Positions 1 through 11,980 are shown, counted from the first letter of the stretch. The stretch: 64,000 bases of DNA from Dacryopinax spathularia (GCA_037974965.1 JBBPFI010000001.1:1922001-1986000), one strand, 5' to 3'. Program-made: numbers and translations. The notes: generated by a model from the letters alone, not told the origin.

Positions 1-3
1 TGC

Positions 4-909
4 TCAATCATCATCCGCAGCCTTCTTCTTCTTCTCCTCAACCCTAACGATATTCCCCTCCGGCACGCCCTTCAATACGCCCACCTGGTCAACAATCATA
101 TCCACAACCTCCTCCGTCACGTCCCCCTGGACGACAATCTCGTCCTGCCCCTGCGGGTTCTTGCTCACACTTGCGCCCGTCGCGAACTTTTGCGCGAACA
201 GCTTGGCCGCTTTTTTCAGGTCGACGTTGAATGCTTCGAGCCCGTGGATGGAGGTGACGTGTTTCCGCTTGTTGCGCTCCATGCGCTTGATCGTGATCTT
301 CGATTCCTACAACACACGCGATCAGCATCTCTCCTTCCCCTTTCCTTTCGACTTTCCCCTTGCTCATGCCAGTGCAGCAAGGGAGAGAGAGAGAGAGGTA
401 GAAGAGCAGGTACGCACCTTCCGTTTCTTCTCGGCTGCACTGGCCTTAGCAGCAGCCTTAGCCTCCTTCTTGGCCCCGTCCTCCTCCAGCTTCTTCTCCT
501 TCTCCAGGCTTAGCGTCCCGACCTTCTTGGCAATCGCATCTACATCACTTGATCAGCATCCTGCATTCGTCTCCTTTCCGGCTTCGGCCCGCGCCGGGGG
601 AGGAGGGAGAGGAGGAGAGAGAGAGAGAGAAAGTGAAAGAGGAGCGTACCCTCAGACCAATACTTCTCATACAGATCCGGATGCTCCTTCTCCAGCCAAG
701 CCTTACACTTGGTAACAGACGAGCCGAACTCGCAGTACTCCGGCGGGAAGCTGCACACTACACACACACACACACAAACACGTTCCACCGTCAGCTGCAA
801 TCTCGCGGGGAAGGAAGGAACTGGGGAGAAGGAGTGTGGGGGACGGACCTTCGCAGTATAGGACGGTGAGCGGCTTGATAGGGGGTTCGGAGGGGCCGGC
901 TTCTGACAT
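4..909 (-). CDS. TMA22: Translation machinery-associated protein Tma22 (DENR/DRP1), SUI1 domain
   Basis: This is the density-regulated protein that pairs with Tma20/MCT-1 and recycles 40S subunits or supports non-canonical initiation in the cytoplasm. I read four coding exons: 849-909, 650-757, 418-539 and 4-306, totalling 197 aa. The N-terminal part has the DENR zinc-ribbon-like pattern YCEVCSFPPEYCEF followed by KCKAWLEKEHPDLYEKY. A lysine/alanine-rich linker follows, then the SUI1/eIF1-like fold in the last 95 residues (RNKRKHVTSIHGLEAF, NPQGQDEIVVQGD, GVPEGNIVRVEEKKKK). The acceptor before VCSF was chosen because it restores both the frame and the cysteine spacing. A nearer AG would break the frame. 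The stop lies almost at the window edge, so the gene is complete. Confidence 0.93.
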
Positions 910-2260
910 GATTGGGTATTTGACTGAAAAGTGAAAAGGGAGATGTGGACGAGTAAGCGCTGGGAGCCCTTCAGTTTGATGGGCTGCAATGCTCTTCAGG
1001 GACGATCAACTTGAAGGGCAACGTCATGTGTGGCTGTGCAGCAATTTTCGTATATAAAGGTGAGGGGCACTTACAGCCGTGACACTCCTCCTCCAACAAT
1101 ATCATCAGTGCTTGTAACAAGTGACTGCCCCCGGCTGTCGAATTAGGCTGCCTCCAGCCTGCTATGGACGAAAGGTTCGCTGATGACCGAGGAGCAAACA
1201 CACGCGCTCCATCCTCTCTGTTGGAGGGAGTTTGTAGTACAGTAACTTGCCTATTTCTTCCCCGCCTTTCGCGCTGTTGTCATTCCAAGCATAAGTACCT
1301 AAGTAGTAAGGCGTTTCGGAGGAATGAACGTCTACGATCCACACCTTACCCGCCAAGCGAAAAATCTCGTCATCAAGAATGCCTCTAAGCTGCAAGTTTG
1401 CCTCCCCAAATGCCGGTCCGGAAATCCACCAACTCCAACTCCTTCCTCATCCTTGGCCCTCAGCTTGGCAACCAAGCCCAAGCCCAAGCCCGGCTTATCT
1501 CGGTCGGTTGCCTTATCAGGGAGAGTGGAGATCTAGGGCTCGGCGTGCTGCGCAGTAGGAGGCTTGGCATCCTCTCGTTCAGGTTGGCATCACAGTACCT
1601 TGCCTGCTATTCCAGCTGTTCCTTGGTGAGACGGCGATTATCGCGCGCATTGAGCCATAATTCGTGATACTCTGCCGTGAACAAACAGATGAGAGAGTAA
1701 GTAGAAAGTTGACCGAACCGGGGTAAAGGAGTAAATCCGATCCGGCTCGGTTCCGCTCCCTACTTGAGGCCCAGAACGCGGCGCACGTGGCGCCCCTACC
1801 ATCGCCCGTCGCCCACCGAGGGAGCGGGTACGACGTCATCCGTTCTCGTCCTGACGAACGCAGGAACCCGAATCAATTCCCACATCTCGGGCCTAAGGGG
1901 GAGCACCCACACCATGCGGGTTGTGTGGGATGCCGTGGAAGTTACCAGGGACAAGTGGGCGTCATTGCCCGTTGTATAGAAGTGCGAGGGGCCTCGGGAT
2001 AGCTGTGTTACACCCTTTACACCTCTTACATCTTCTTACCCCCTTGTCCCTGTGTCCCTGATTGTTGGCTGTCTGCATCCCGGCGAGGTTCATCTTTCTT
2101 ACTATCAATCTTCTTTGCACGACAATATCCCTACATCGGAAGGAGGAACACGCACACTACAAGAACCACACACCCGAATTCGCGAGCATATATCCCTCAA
2201 CCTTCCACTTGCAACCAACAGACGTCGTCCTGCATCCATAGCGCCCACAAGAGACGGGAG
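910..2260. other. Intergenic region, no supported gene
   Basis: This stretch separates the divergent Tma22 and GH105-like genes. Short open frames occur on both strands (for example 77 codons on the minus strand ending at 1162), but none shows a recognisable motif or a convincing exon chain. It probably holds the two promoters. The last 150 bases before 2261 are pyrimidine-rich, as expected for a fungal 5' leader. Confidence 0.5.
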
Positions 2261-3650
2261 ATGAGACCTCATCTCTCCTCCCGACTCGGTCTCCCTATGC
2301 TTCCCCTCCTCTCTATCCTCCTCCCCCTGCTCCTGCTCGTACACCCTGCAAGCGCGCAAAACCTGACCTCCGACCAACTCGGGCTCGTCAAGCAAAACCT
2401 CCAACAATCTGCTAAGCAAGCGTACGTCCGCCTCCCTTCCCACACGGGAGGAGACAGACTGACCAAATGCAACAGATGGGAACTCGGTACCGAAGCGGAA
2501 GCCCTTCTCGAGCTGGACTACCCGACCCTAGCCGTCTTCTCCTCCTGGTCGATCCCCCCGCCCACATCGCTCAACTCGTCTTATAACGCCTCCGAGGTCC
2601 TGTCGATCGCTACCCAAGTAGTGCAGAACAAGACGTCCGACCAGCAACCCCTAATCTGGGATAGCGCAGTGGGCGACCCACCCTCCGTGGGAGTCGCAGT
2701 CCTGCTCGCCAATTATACGCATACGCAGGGCGCGGACTTCGCTACGGCCGCTACGGAGCAACTCAACTACCTGCTGTATGACGTCCCCAAGTCCTCGAGC
2801 GGCGCCATCTCGCACAGACAAGAACAAGTCCAGCTCTGGTCCGACTTCGTCTACATGACGCCCCCCTTCATAGCGTACTACGGTGCCCTAACGTCCAACC
2901 AGTCCCTCCTCGCACTCGCATACCAACAAGTCTCGCTCTACCGAAATGCGCTAAGGGACAACTCGGGCCTGTGGCGACATATTACCGATGGACAGGGGGT
3001 CGATAATGGGCATTGGGCGACTGGGAACGGGTGGGCGTCAGCCGGGTGCTTGAGGGTCGCGATGACTATTTATTATTCGGCGTTTGGGGTGCAGATGAGG
3101 AATGAGGTGAATGATCTGATTAGCTGGGCCCAGGAGATCGTGAACGCTGCGTGGAAGTATCAGGTGCGTCCCCTTCAGCCCCTCCCCTCCCGCTTCTCCT
3201 CTCGCCGCTTGAGAAAGGAAAGGTTAACGACGAGCACAGCAATCCAACGGCACCCTCCTAAACTACATCGACGACCCGACCTCCTTCGCCGACTCCGCCT
3301 CCACAGCCCTCCTCGCCAGCGTCTCCTACAGGCTCGCCTCCCTCCCCCTCTCCGCATCCTACAGCACCATCCCAAACGCCGAAAAAGCGCGTCAACTCAT
3401 CTTCGGCCCCGCCCTCGGCTCAGACGGCTGGCTCTCCCCCGTAGTCAATCCGTACGAATACCCCAATCCGGGCTCGCATTCCCCCGAGTCGGAGGCTTTT
3501 GTCTTGCTTTTGCAGGCGGCATATAGGGACTGGCAGCTGCTTGGCCAGCCTGGACAGTCGGGAGCGGCACCGAGTGCTGCAGTGGTCGGGACGTTGAATT
3601 TGGTGGGTGCGGTTCTTTTTGCGGTTTGGGCGGTGGTGTGGGGAGTATGA
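2261..3650 (+). CDS. Secreted GPI-anchored six-hairpin glycosidase, GH88/GH105-like
   Basis: This predicted extracellular (alpha/alpha)6-barrel hydrolase would act on unsaturated uronyl or rhamnogalacturonan-type oligosaccharides if it keeps family activity. Exons are 2261-2421, 2476-3163 and 3240-3650 (419 aa). The first intron is 54 nt and leaves the frame open, so it is easily missed. Residues 1-33 are a signal peptide (poly-Leu core, ASAQ cleavage). Family signatures are WSDFVYMTPPFIAYYGAL, LRDNSGLWRHITDGQ and GHWATGNGWASAG, followed near the end by SPESEAFVLLLQAAYRDW. Many N-glycosylation sequons are present. The C-terminus is a small-residue stretch plus a hydrophobic tail, which is a typical GPI-attachment signal. 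The family is secure at fold level; exact GH family and substrate are inference. Confidence 0.82.
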
Positions 3651-3833
3651 GCTGACTGGCTGTTTTGCTTCTGCTTCACGCTTCACTATGGATATCTCTA
3701 CTTTGCACTAACGCGCGTGGTGGACAATTTTACCTAACTGCTTGTTGTACGAATTGGATACGGTTTACGCTACGCTACGCTCCTACGCTGCCTACCTCAA
3801 AATCGCTCACGCAACGAAAATCCCGTAAACGCA

Positions 3834-3861
3834 ATCCAAATCCAAATCCAAATCCAAATCC
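3834..3861 (+). repeat. Microsatellite, unit AAATCC
   Basis: The unit AAATCC is repeated about four and a half times without interruption, downstream of the GH105-like gene and outside any coding region. Confidence 0.9.
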
Positions 3862-4882
3862 CGGCTGGCGCTAAATCCCGTGATCTTACGACGACGACGG
3901 ACGATCGACGTTCTCGGCATACGCACATTCCCGCCTCCTCGGCACTCTCGGCATTCCGCTGCGTTGGGTTGGGCCCTGACTGGAATGTTATGCTCTTATG
4001 GTGGCTCGTACGCTTTGTGCGGGTTGCTCCGATTGGAACGGGGTGGCTTGGCGTTTGGTCTGCGGTGCGTCCCTTCCTTCTGATATTCTGTTGCTTTTGA
4101 TCGCTGGCGTTGCTGGCGTTGCCGAACTTATTCACGCTTTTCTTTCACGTGGCTGCATCCTGGGCTCTGGGTTCGCTGGCGACTTTTGGCTTTGGCTCTT
4201 CGCTCGACCTCTCGCGACGGGAACGCTGCAACGATGTTTGGGACGATAGCTTCAGGATCTGCTGCCGATATTCCAAATGCTTAGCCTTGGGGTGGGTAAG
4301 GACCTATAGCGCCTTGATCCGACGGCGACTACGATTCCGACTTCGGCTCCGACCCAATAGAAGGGGAATGTCGACAAGAAGCTGGTAGGAAGCATATCAA
4401 CAACTCAAAAGGCGGCAGGAGAGGGTGAAGAAGCCCCACCGAGGCATATCGGCAAGAAAGGCGGCAGGAAGGATATGAAGAAGGGCGGAGAAGGCATATC
4501 GATTAGAAGTCGACCGGAAGGGCTAGACGATACCCCAGAAACGGTAGAAGTGCCCCTCAGGACCGATTAGACGAAAACATACCCTCGTTAGAGGCGCGAA
4601 GAAAACAAAGAACGCGGTCGGCTCACTTTCCTTCACCAATCTTCAAGCAATCACATCTAGAACGCATGCATATCTTGTTATCTCTTCTCGGCGACTCATT
4701 TTTGGGGGCCATTGCCATCTTTGTTTAGATTTCCGGGCGATCAGTCCGTATAATTTTCCATCTTCCGGGGTTTCTGTTGTAGCCATAGTTAGACTAGAAG
4801 TTCACCGCGTAAATAATTTTCTTGTTGTTCAACTGTCCGTTCCTGAGCACACGGTATACCATCCCTCAAGCCATATTCGGGA

Positions 4883-5446
4883 TCAGGCTGCGCAGGGCTC
4901 CTTTACTCTGTCCATGCAGTGTAGAGGTGGAATGGGTTTCACGGTCACGAGATTCCGTATATTGTGGCTTCGGTCTCGCTTGAGGGAGGTCAGCCCCTGA
5001 CCGATACGGTCAAGTTTTTCTTCAACTCCCCTATCTCGGAGAATCTGTCCGACTTCGGCAAGCTGCTTGGAGACCCTGGCACGAATCTTCTTGAGACATG
5101 AGGTGGTGGTAGGTCGCTTAGCGACTGTCGCACTGACGCGTCCGCTCGTGCTTCGGTCCTCGCGTTCAAGGCACTGACGCGTCCTATCTCTCCGAGTTAG
5201 CCCACATTCGACGCCGTCAATTTTTTTTGCAGTGTAGACCTTTCTTGTGTCTTCTCCATCGGTCTTCGGCCGTCGCCTTGCTGTCTTCAATGCCAGAAGT
5301 TTCGCAGAATTGCAGCTTGAGATGGTCGGATTCGGCCTACGCGAGGAGAAGCACTGCGCTGTCTCATGAGGTACGCGTCCACCAACGCGTCGCGCGCCCG
5401 CGTGAGTCACGAGGCTGTGCCGTGGGACAGCATTCATTGCCCTCAT
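4883..5446 (-). CDS. Uncertain hypothetical open reading frame, 187 codons
   Basis: This is the longest uninterrupted frame in the gene-poor stretch. The translation is strongly basic, with many Arg and Thr residues, and has one stretch that could be helical (KKIRARVSKQLAEVGQILRD). There is no signal peptide, membrane segment or recognised motif, and no splice-linked neighbours. In GC-rich DNA such frames arise by chance, so I rate it as more likely non-coding than real. Confidence 0.15.
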   Translation of the reverse strand: MRAMNAVPRHSLVTHAGARRVGGRVPHETAQCFSSRRPNPTISSCNSAKLLALKTARRRPKTDGEDTRKVYTAKKIDGVECGLTRRDRTRQCLEREDRSTSGRVSATVAKRPTTTSCLKKIRARVSKQLAEVGQILRDRGVEEKLDRIGQGLTSLKRDRSHNIRNLVTVKPIPPLHCMDRVKEPCAA

Positions 5447-6911
5447 TGTCGCTTAACAGTGTTTCAGAGCATTACGATAGTTGTCCGTGGTCCAAATGCC
5501 ATTGTAAACCAAGCTGGCAGTGTTGTGTGGCACTGAGTGACGCGTCGGGAGAGTGCGGGTGCAGTTAGGTCCTCGGTGATGTGTGGTCAGGGTCCTCGGG
5601 CCGACCCGGGAGCAATGGCGAACTCCGGCGATTGTCTGTGTCTCCGCGTCTCCGCGTCTTCGGGCCACGGACTAGCAGATGCTCTGCAACACGAGCAGGT
5701 TCGAAGATGTTGTACATTGAACTTAACCATGAGTCACTGTACACCGCGCAGTACGATCTTCACGATGAAGGCGGTGCCTAGGCGAACGTTAAGCGAAATG
5801 TTGCTTCTCTTTCGTCCGACCACCACACGTCGAAATTACGGCATGATCTCGCACATCTTGGGGTTGAACGCGACGCGCAGGCTCGCCGTCTCAAATCAGG
5901 CAAGCATAGGCGTCGTCTTTCCGAGGAAGAGAGGTGATAGATTCGGAATTGAGCGGAATTGTTGGTGAATTGCTAGGTCGTTTCGGAATATTCGGCGCGA
6001 TTTTGGTCTTGGCCACCCAATCCTGAGCGGTCAAGTCTGAGACGCAGTGTTTGTCTGCGCACAGCATCGAGTGCCTGATTCGTTCTAGTCACCCCGTTTT
6101 CCTAGGCTTCTCGGAAATTTCTCCTAAGGAATGTGGTCAAGTTCTCAAGCGAGTGGAAGATCTCCTATCGCTCCACACTTTGACTCACAGTAAGTGCTCC
6201 GCGATGGTCCTAGTTGCCGTAAACTGCAGTCATTCTCGGGTCTTGTTTCACAGCATCGTGGGATTGTGTGACTTGAAGGCGCAGGCCAAACATTTTTTTC
6301 TCCCATGCTGATCTGGTAGCATGAGACAGACCCTGGCGATTGTGGTGTTCCGTCAAAGGCATGCGTGCGGCGTGCACTGGAGGAGTTCAGACGATCGACA
6401 ACCTCCGAACGGTGATTGGTACATTCTCGCCGCACCCGACGGCAGACGAGGAATGATGTGGCCGGGATGCCTCTGGTCGTTGTGTCAACGTCACGATAGC
6501 CGAGCCGACTTCCCGAGAGGGTCTGCCTCATCCGACAAAGCCATGTTGCAACACGATTGTGGTCCCTGAAGATGACCTACGGAAGAGTACTCCTTGGGTG
6601 CCGCCGGCGTACCTCTGGGGTCCAGGTTGTAGGGCTGGAAGAAGCAACACAATCCTTTGATCGATAGGGCCTTCCGGAACAACCATGAGGCCTTCTGATC
6701 GGTAGCCCATTGGGCTTGCTGATTTTCCTATCGGACCGTGCGTTCTTCGGTGGAGCCGAACCTTGAATGGGCGCGCACTTGGAATATCGTTTTCAGCTTT
6801 GCTGTACGTACGAACATGCGTCAGAGGCGTGCAAGATACTCGGAAGCCTTGGGTCTCACAAATCTTCTCTCCCCCTATTGTCCACAATCTCCTCCAGTAT
6901 TTCTATCAACC

Positions 6912-6947
6912 ATGGCCACCAACCCTAAAAGCCCCCACATTCGCTAA
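6912..6947 (+). promoter_or_regulatory. Upstream ORF before acyltransferase copy 1
   Basis: An 11-codon frame (MATNPKSPHIR, then stop) ends 12 bases before the start chosen for copy 1. Its first residues MATNP resemble MATSP, the start of the tandem paralogue, so this may be the ancestral start now cut off from the main frame. If the leader is transcribed it should reduce initiation at 6960. Confidence 0.45.
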
Positions 6948-6959
6948 TGAAGTGGCGCC

Positions 6960-8657
6960 ATGCAGGCCCCCGCACCACCGCCATTCGACTTTGAGCGTTT
7001 TCAGTGGAAGCCGTCACCCAGTGACAGCAAGACGTACCAACGGGAAGCATTCGGCACTGAGGCACTTGCCGACTACGAGAACCGCTATCAGAACGGTGCA
7101 GCAGCCTTATTTCTTGGAGTCACCCTCGACTTCGCCCACGATGTTCCGCTTGTCGATTTCTTGCGTCTTGCCAGAGAAGCATGGATCATCTTACGGTTCG
7201 GCGTGCCGACCATCGCTGCCAGCATGACAGTCAATGATCAAGACCAAGCCACACTCAACTACAGCGTACCTGAGACGTTCGGAGATGTGCGAAATTGGGC
7301 AGAGCGAACAGTGATTCCAGCCACACACCAGGCCGACCTCGAGGAACTCCGATACGAGGTCGGACAACGTTCAAACCCAGCGAGGATGGTCGACATGACC
7401 GACCTTTATGTGGTCGCTCCGGATGAGAGACCCGCGGGGTTCCTTTTGCATACGTCCAGAGCGCTCTTCGACAGGACAGCAACGTACATCCTCATGCGCG
7501 GCTACCTTCGCACGCTCGCATTTATGATCGCCGGTAATCTGGTGCCGGACCTTTCTACGCTCGTCTGGGGACAAGAGGTCCAGAATCTACTGCCATCTAC
7601 GAGCCAAGTGATGAGCGCCGACGAACCGAGAGAAGGACCAGCATACCTTTCCACGTTACACGAGATGCTGACAGGCTTTACGGAACATGTTCCGGTAGGT
7701 TGATCTCAGCAGCCCCTTCTTCCAAAGCTGATCCGACGTCCACAGCGCACATACTCCTTCAAGATCCGCAGTTACATCAGCGCAGGACCGACGCGACACA
7801 TGCAGAGGTGTTTTTCGAGAGAGGAGAGCGAGGAGTTTTATCGTGCTGCCGACGAGGAAGGGTTCGATGTAGCGGAGTTATGTGCGTTCTCTTGACTGAC
7901 TTGCTCTTTTGCGACTGATCATCCGGATAGTTCATGCTGCGCTCTGCCTTGTCATAGCAAAAGACAATCCGCCGACAAGCCGGACGCCGGAGGACGCAGC
8001 ATTTATCTTTCCTCATCTGACGGACGGTCGTTCGCGACTGGGACATCCCTTCTCTGGCAGAGACGGTTATCCTGGCTGTGCAGGAGCAGCATCGACCGTC
8101 GCTGTTCCGGCTATGGACATGATTCGTGGAAAAACCGGCTCCTTCGACAAGGAGCTCTTGCTGGCAATAGCTGATCTAATCCAGGAGGAGTATGAGAGGG
8201 TAGAAGCGACCCCAGCACTACTGGCAGTTCAAGGGCAGCTCTTCGACAAGCTGTTGCCAAACATCAAAGCCGGATTGAGGAAGTAAGCGCTTGAACCGCT
8301 TTCGAGAGGTATACTCATCGAGCCCTTAGGTTTGCGTCGCCTATGGCTCCGTCCTTCGTTGGAGAGGGTAGGCTGGAAGACCACATTGACCGATCGTACA
8401 ACAACCGAGCCGGTCGCGCAGTATTCAGTATCCGCTCAATCTTCTCCTCTGTTAACAGGAACGATCCAGGACCGTAAGCAAGCTCAAGACTGATCCGAAA
8501 CTCGCACTGAAGTACCATTTGCAGATTGTTCCGAGTCTCGGAGTGGAGAGATGCGATCCAGCTAGACATCGACTATAACGCGTTCGCGATGCCGCCAGAA
8601 GCGGTTGAACAGTTCATGGATGATTGGATCGGTTTCGCTAGGCTCGTTTTCTCCTGA
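6960..8657 (+). CDS. CoA-dependent acyltransferase-fold protein, copy 1, catalytic His replaced by Arg
   Basis: This is one of two tandem paralogues with the chloramphenicol-acetyltransferase/condensation fold, similar in layout to fungal trichothecene (Tri3-like) and alcohol O-acyltransferases. Exons are 6960-7694, 7746-7881, 7931-8282, 8330-8473 and 8525-8657 (499 aa, in frame throughout). All four intron positions match copy 2. The N-terminus PPFDFERFQW and KTYQREAFGTEAL match copy 2 closely, as do WGQEVQNLLPS and the C-terminal part (FSREESEEFYRAADEEGF, FHAALCLV, SGRDGYPG, LLAVQGQLFDKLLP, DDWIGFARLVFS). In the HxxxD active-site motif the histidine is Arg167 (HTSRALFD), so classical acyl transfer is unlikely. 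Substrate is unknown. The start at 6960 gives an exon 1 of 735 nt, the same as the paralogue. Confidence 0.78.
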
Positions 8658-10274
8658 GTGATGCGCCAGTAAGGGGTCCTGGGAGGGGTTCTTGTTCGTC
8701 CTAGACCAGTTTATCTCGGTAAACATATACCATGATTAGAAGCATATCATTGATATCGTGTCACTACCCGTTGGCAAGAGCGACTGCATGGCGACCCACG
8801 CCTAACCGTTTCAGACCACGATTATGATGTCTCCATCATCGAACTTATCATTCCAGGACGGGATGCCTCAGTTCAGGAGGCCTTGGAGTGTTCAATTCAG
8901 TGAAATGCCAAACAATGCCCAAGTTGGCATTCTTTGTATTCCCTTTTGGCCCTGGCTTTGTTGCCGAGATCGAAAGCAAGAATATTGAGTGAAGCGAGAA
9001 GCACCAGTACCGAGAAGAATAACATCGATACCGGCCCGAAATCCGTATTACGCCCCGAAGGCGTGTCCGACCGTCAGCAACGGCGTGGGGCAATTGGTGG
9101 GCATTGTGGTGGGAAGGGTGTGATGCCGATTGGGACCGGTCGGATTAAGGGACCGGTTCTTGCCGAAGGGTCCGGGAGGCTGTGTTGATGAAGGAATTTA
9201 GCCCGTTATTGTTGTCGTCAACCCAGAAACTGTTGGACCCTCGTGAGAGTCGTCCTTGTCTTCACCTTCCCGACGTACCTTCCGACACCAATAACGATGC
9301 GGACGAAAATTCCGTAACGGTTATGAGGTCGTTCACTGCATGATGATGGCTGATAGCCCGCAGAGCCCTACAGTGATCCGAGGCCGCCGATGGACGGGAA
9401 TCCTGAACCAAGCGGGCGGGGTCGAGACAGGGCGATGTCGGCGACTCATGATCGCTCGCCGTGCCGTCACAGACCACGACATCCAATGCGAGGAATGCGG
9501 TCTCTGTAGGATAAGGAGAAGAACCTACACATGATCGTTCCAGAAAGCGGTGGAGAATTGACAGCTGGTCCGTGAATTGTTCTGATGTATCATTGTGTGG
9601 CACCTGAGATTTCGCAGGTGGCCCTGTTTAGCTCGCTTCGCAAGCGGCAAAAGATTTGTCCTCTGCGCTCCTCACAGCCCAGCGTCTATGATGTAGTATC
9701 CGGTGCGCGTCCGCACACCTACCCACAGTGGTCCCCTACAAGTATCAAAGCCGTTTTTCGCCTGCAGCTTGGTTCAGTTTACAATGGTAGCCGAGTTTCT
9801 TCCGCTGTGCGAGGCTGTATGCCGTGCGTCACGTGCGCGTGCGAAACTCGCGTTAAACGTGCTTCGCGAGCATTGTCCGCTGTCCAGGATGTGGCAAAAA
9901 CCTCGCGGATCAGATGTGGGGCAGTTGGTGGGTTTGGCGTCTTCAAGTTTAGAGCGCAGCCGATATGCTGAGTCGTCATCAGCTGTATGTGGTTGTCTCA
10001 CCAAGTCGAGCTTGCTGGCGGCTCCTCACAAGATGTCGATGATTCCAGTTGATTTGTCAACTCTTTGTCAGGTCGCGGGATCCGCAACCGTGAATAGAGC
10101 TCGCAACGATGGACGGTACCAGAAAACTTGCCATTTCCATGCTTCGGTCCACTTTCTGGTTTTGGACGAGCTCCTCACTACTTAAGGAGCGCCCTGTTAG
10201 TCACACCGGATGTGTCTGCAGTGTTCTGGATAGACCCGCAATCCGACATACCACAGACTACAAAGCTGGACGAG
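8658..10274. other. Intergenic spacer between the tandem acyltransferase genes
   Basis: These 1.6 kb contain only short open frames on both strands without motifs or plausible exon chains. I found no third partial copy of the acyltransferase here. An in-frame extension upstream of copy 2 begins at 10128 but has no counterpart in copy 1. Confidence 0.5.
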
Positions 10275-11980
10275 ATGGCCACCTCTCCATTCCCTCCTTT
10301 TGACTTTACCCGTTTCCAATGGCGCGCCTCCGGCACCGATGGCAAGACATACCAACGCGAGGCATTCGGCACTGAAGCCCTCATGGACTATCAGAGCCGA
10401 TACCTGAACGGCGATACCACCCTTTTCCTCGGTCTCACCCTCGAGTTCAAGAACGACCTTCCCGTGGCGGAATTTATGCGTCTCGCTCAGGAAGCATGGA
10501 TGATCACTCGCTTCGAAATACCCACCATCGCCGCTACGACCACAGTCGGCAAGCAGAATACCGCACTCATCACCTATCGGTCCCTCGATACTTTCGGAGA
10601 TGTCCGCAACTGGGCAGCCAGAACTTTTCGAGTGGCCAATCAGTACGACAACCTCGAGGTTCTGCGGTACGACCTCGGACAGCGACGTATCCCCGACTCG
10701 AACGGCGACATGACATTCGTATACGTGACCACGAAGGACGACAAGGTTACGGGTCTTCTGATGCACACCTCACATGTTGTTTTCGATGCGAAGGGCCTCC
10801 AGATCATTATGCGCCGCCTCCTTGGAATGCTCGCCCAGATGCTCGCCGGAGACGTGATACCGGACCTGTCCCGACTTGAGTGGGGCCAAGAGGTCCAAAA
10901 CTTGCTACCTTCGGTCAGCGAAGTCCTTGCGCCCACGGAACCGCGGGAAGGAGAACCGTATTCGGAGACGTTGCGACAGGTCCTGGCTGATTTTGTGAGG
11001 GGTCTCCCGGTAAGCCAGTCAGACAGTTCACTGCGGTGGAATGATAGCACTCACCGACCTGCAGGCGATGTATCCTTTTCGAGAGAGAAAAGTGGTGGCA
11101 GGACCGACCAAGCATGTTAAGAAGGTCTTCAGCAAGGAAGAAAGTGACAGGATTCGTGCAGCAGCAAAAGCATATGGCTTCACTGTGAACCAGCTTTGTG
11201 AGCCTTAACTCTCTCCATCGTCGATCTCTCCCACTGACCTTTCCGCAGTCCATGCTGCTCTCTGTCTCGTTACCGCGCAAGACAATCCTCCAACTGACCA
11301 GACGCCCGAAGACTCTGCGTTTGTCTTCTATGGAGTAGTCAACTGTCGCTCTAAACGCCTGGCTCAGCCGTATTCCGGCAGAGATGGGTATCCCGGCTTT
11401 GGAGTTGCTGTCTCAGCTCTCATTTTGCCTGGAGTGGATATTCTGCGGAACAGAGAGAGCCTCTACGACCGCAGATTGCTTCTTGCTCTGGCCGGAATGG
11501 TCAAGGCCGAGTATCAGAGGCAGAGAGAGTGGCCTTCTCTCCTTGCCATCCAAGGACAGTTGTTCGATATTGTTCTTCCACAAGTGAAAGCTGGCCATGC
11601 CCAGTGAACATTATCCTACATTGAGAGGTGAACCAGACGCTAACATCATTTTCAGGGCTGCACCTCCAAACGCTCCCTTCTTCGTCGGTGACGGAATTAT
11701 CGAAGCGTACATCGATCGATCCTACGCCGATCGTCGGGGCCGCGAGGTCTTCAACATCGGAAGTATCTTCAGCTCGCTAAACAAGCATGACCCTGGACCG
11801 TAAGCAGACACGCGATGGCATCATAATCTGTTCTGACTCATTGCATGTAGGTTCTTCCGGGTGGGGTGCTGGAGGGATACGTTGCATCTCGATGTCGACT
11901 TCAACCCGAACTCGATGCCGCCTGAGACTATCGAGGTGTTCATGCAGAACTGGATGGATTTCGCTCGGTTGATCCTTTGA
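10275..11980 (+). CDS. CoA-dependent acyltransferase-fold protein, copy 2, HxxxD intact
   Basis: This is the second tandem paralogue, probably an active acyltransferase for an alcohol or secondary metabolite. Exons are 10275-11009, 11065-11197, 11249-11603, 11656-11799 and 11851-11980 (498 aa). Exon 1 is 735 nt and exon 4 is 144 nt, identical in length to copy 1. The motif HTSHVVFDAKG supplies His167 and Asp171 of HxxxD. The C-terminal half carries FRERKVVAGPTKHVKKVFSK, FHAALCLVTAQDNPPTD, SGRDGYPGFGVAVSALILPG and NWMDFARLIL. Reading continues open upstream of 10275, but the start MATSPFPPFDF is preferred because copy 1 begins at the equivalent place. The family (Tri3-like or alcohol acetyltransferase) rests on overall pattern, not on a search. 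It is adjacent to a permease gene on the other strand. Confidence 0.82.

Larger units (their letters stand above)
3651..6959. other. Gene-poor 3.3 kb region
   Basis: No gene is supported here although the genome is otherwise compact. It contains a hexanucleotide microsatellite (3834-3861), a short degenerate repeat tract (about 4390-4510), five ACGCGT sites between 5130 and 5550, and a 187-codon basic open frame on the minus strand (4883-5446) with no recognisable domain. The last 200 bases form the leader of the first acyltransferase copy. Decayed repeat DNA is possible, but I see no terminal repeats or coding relic that would name a family. Confidence 0.5.
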
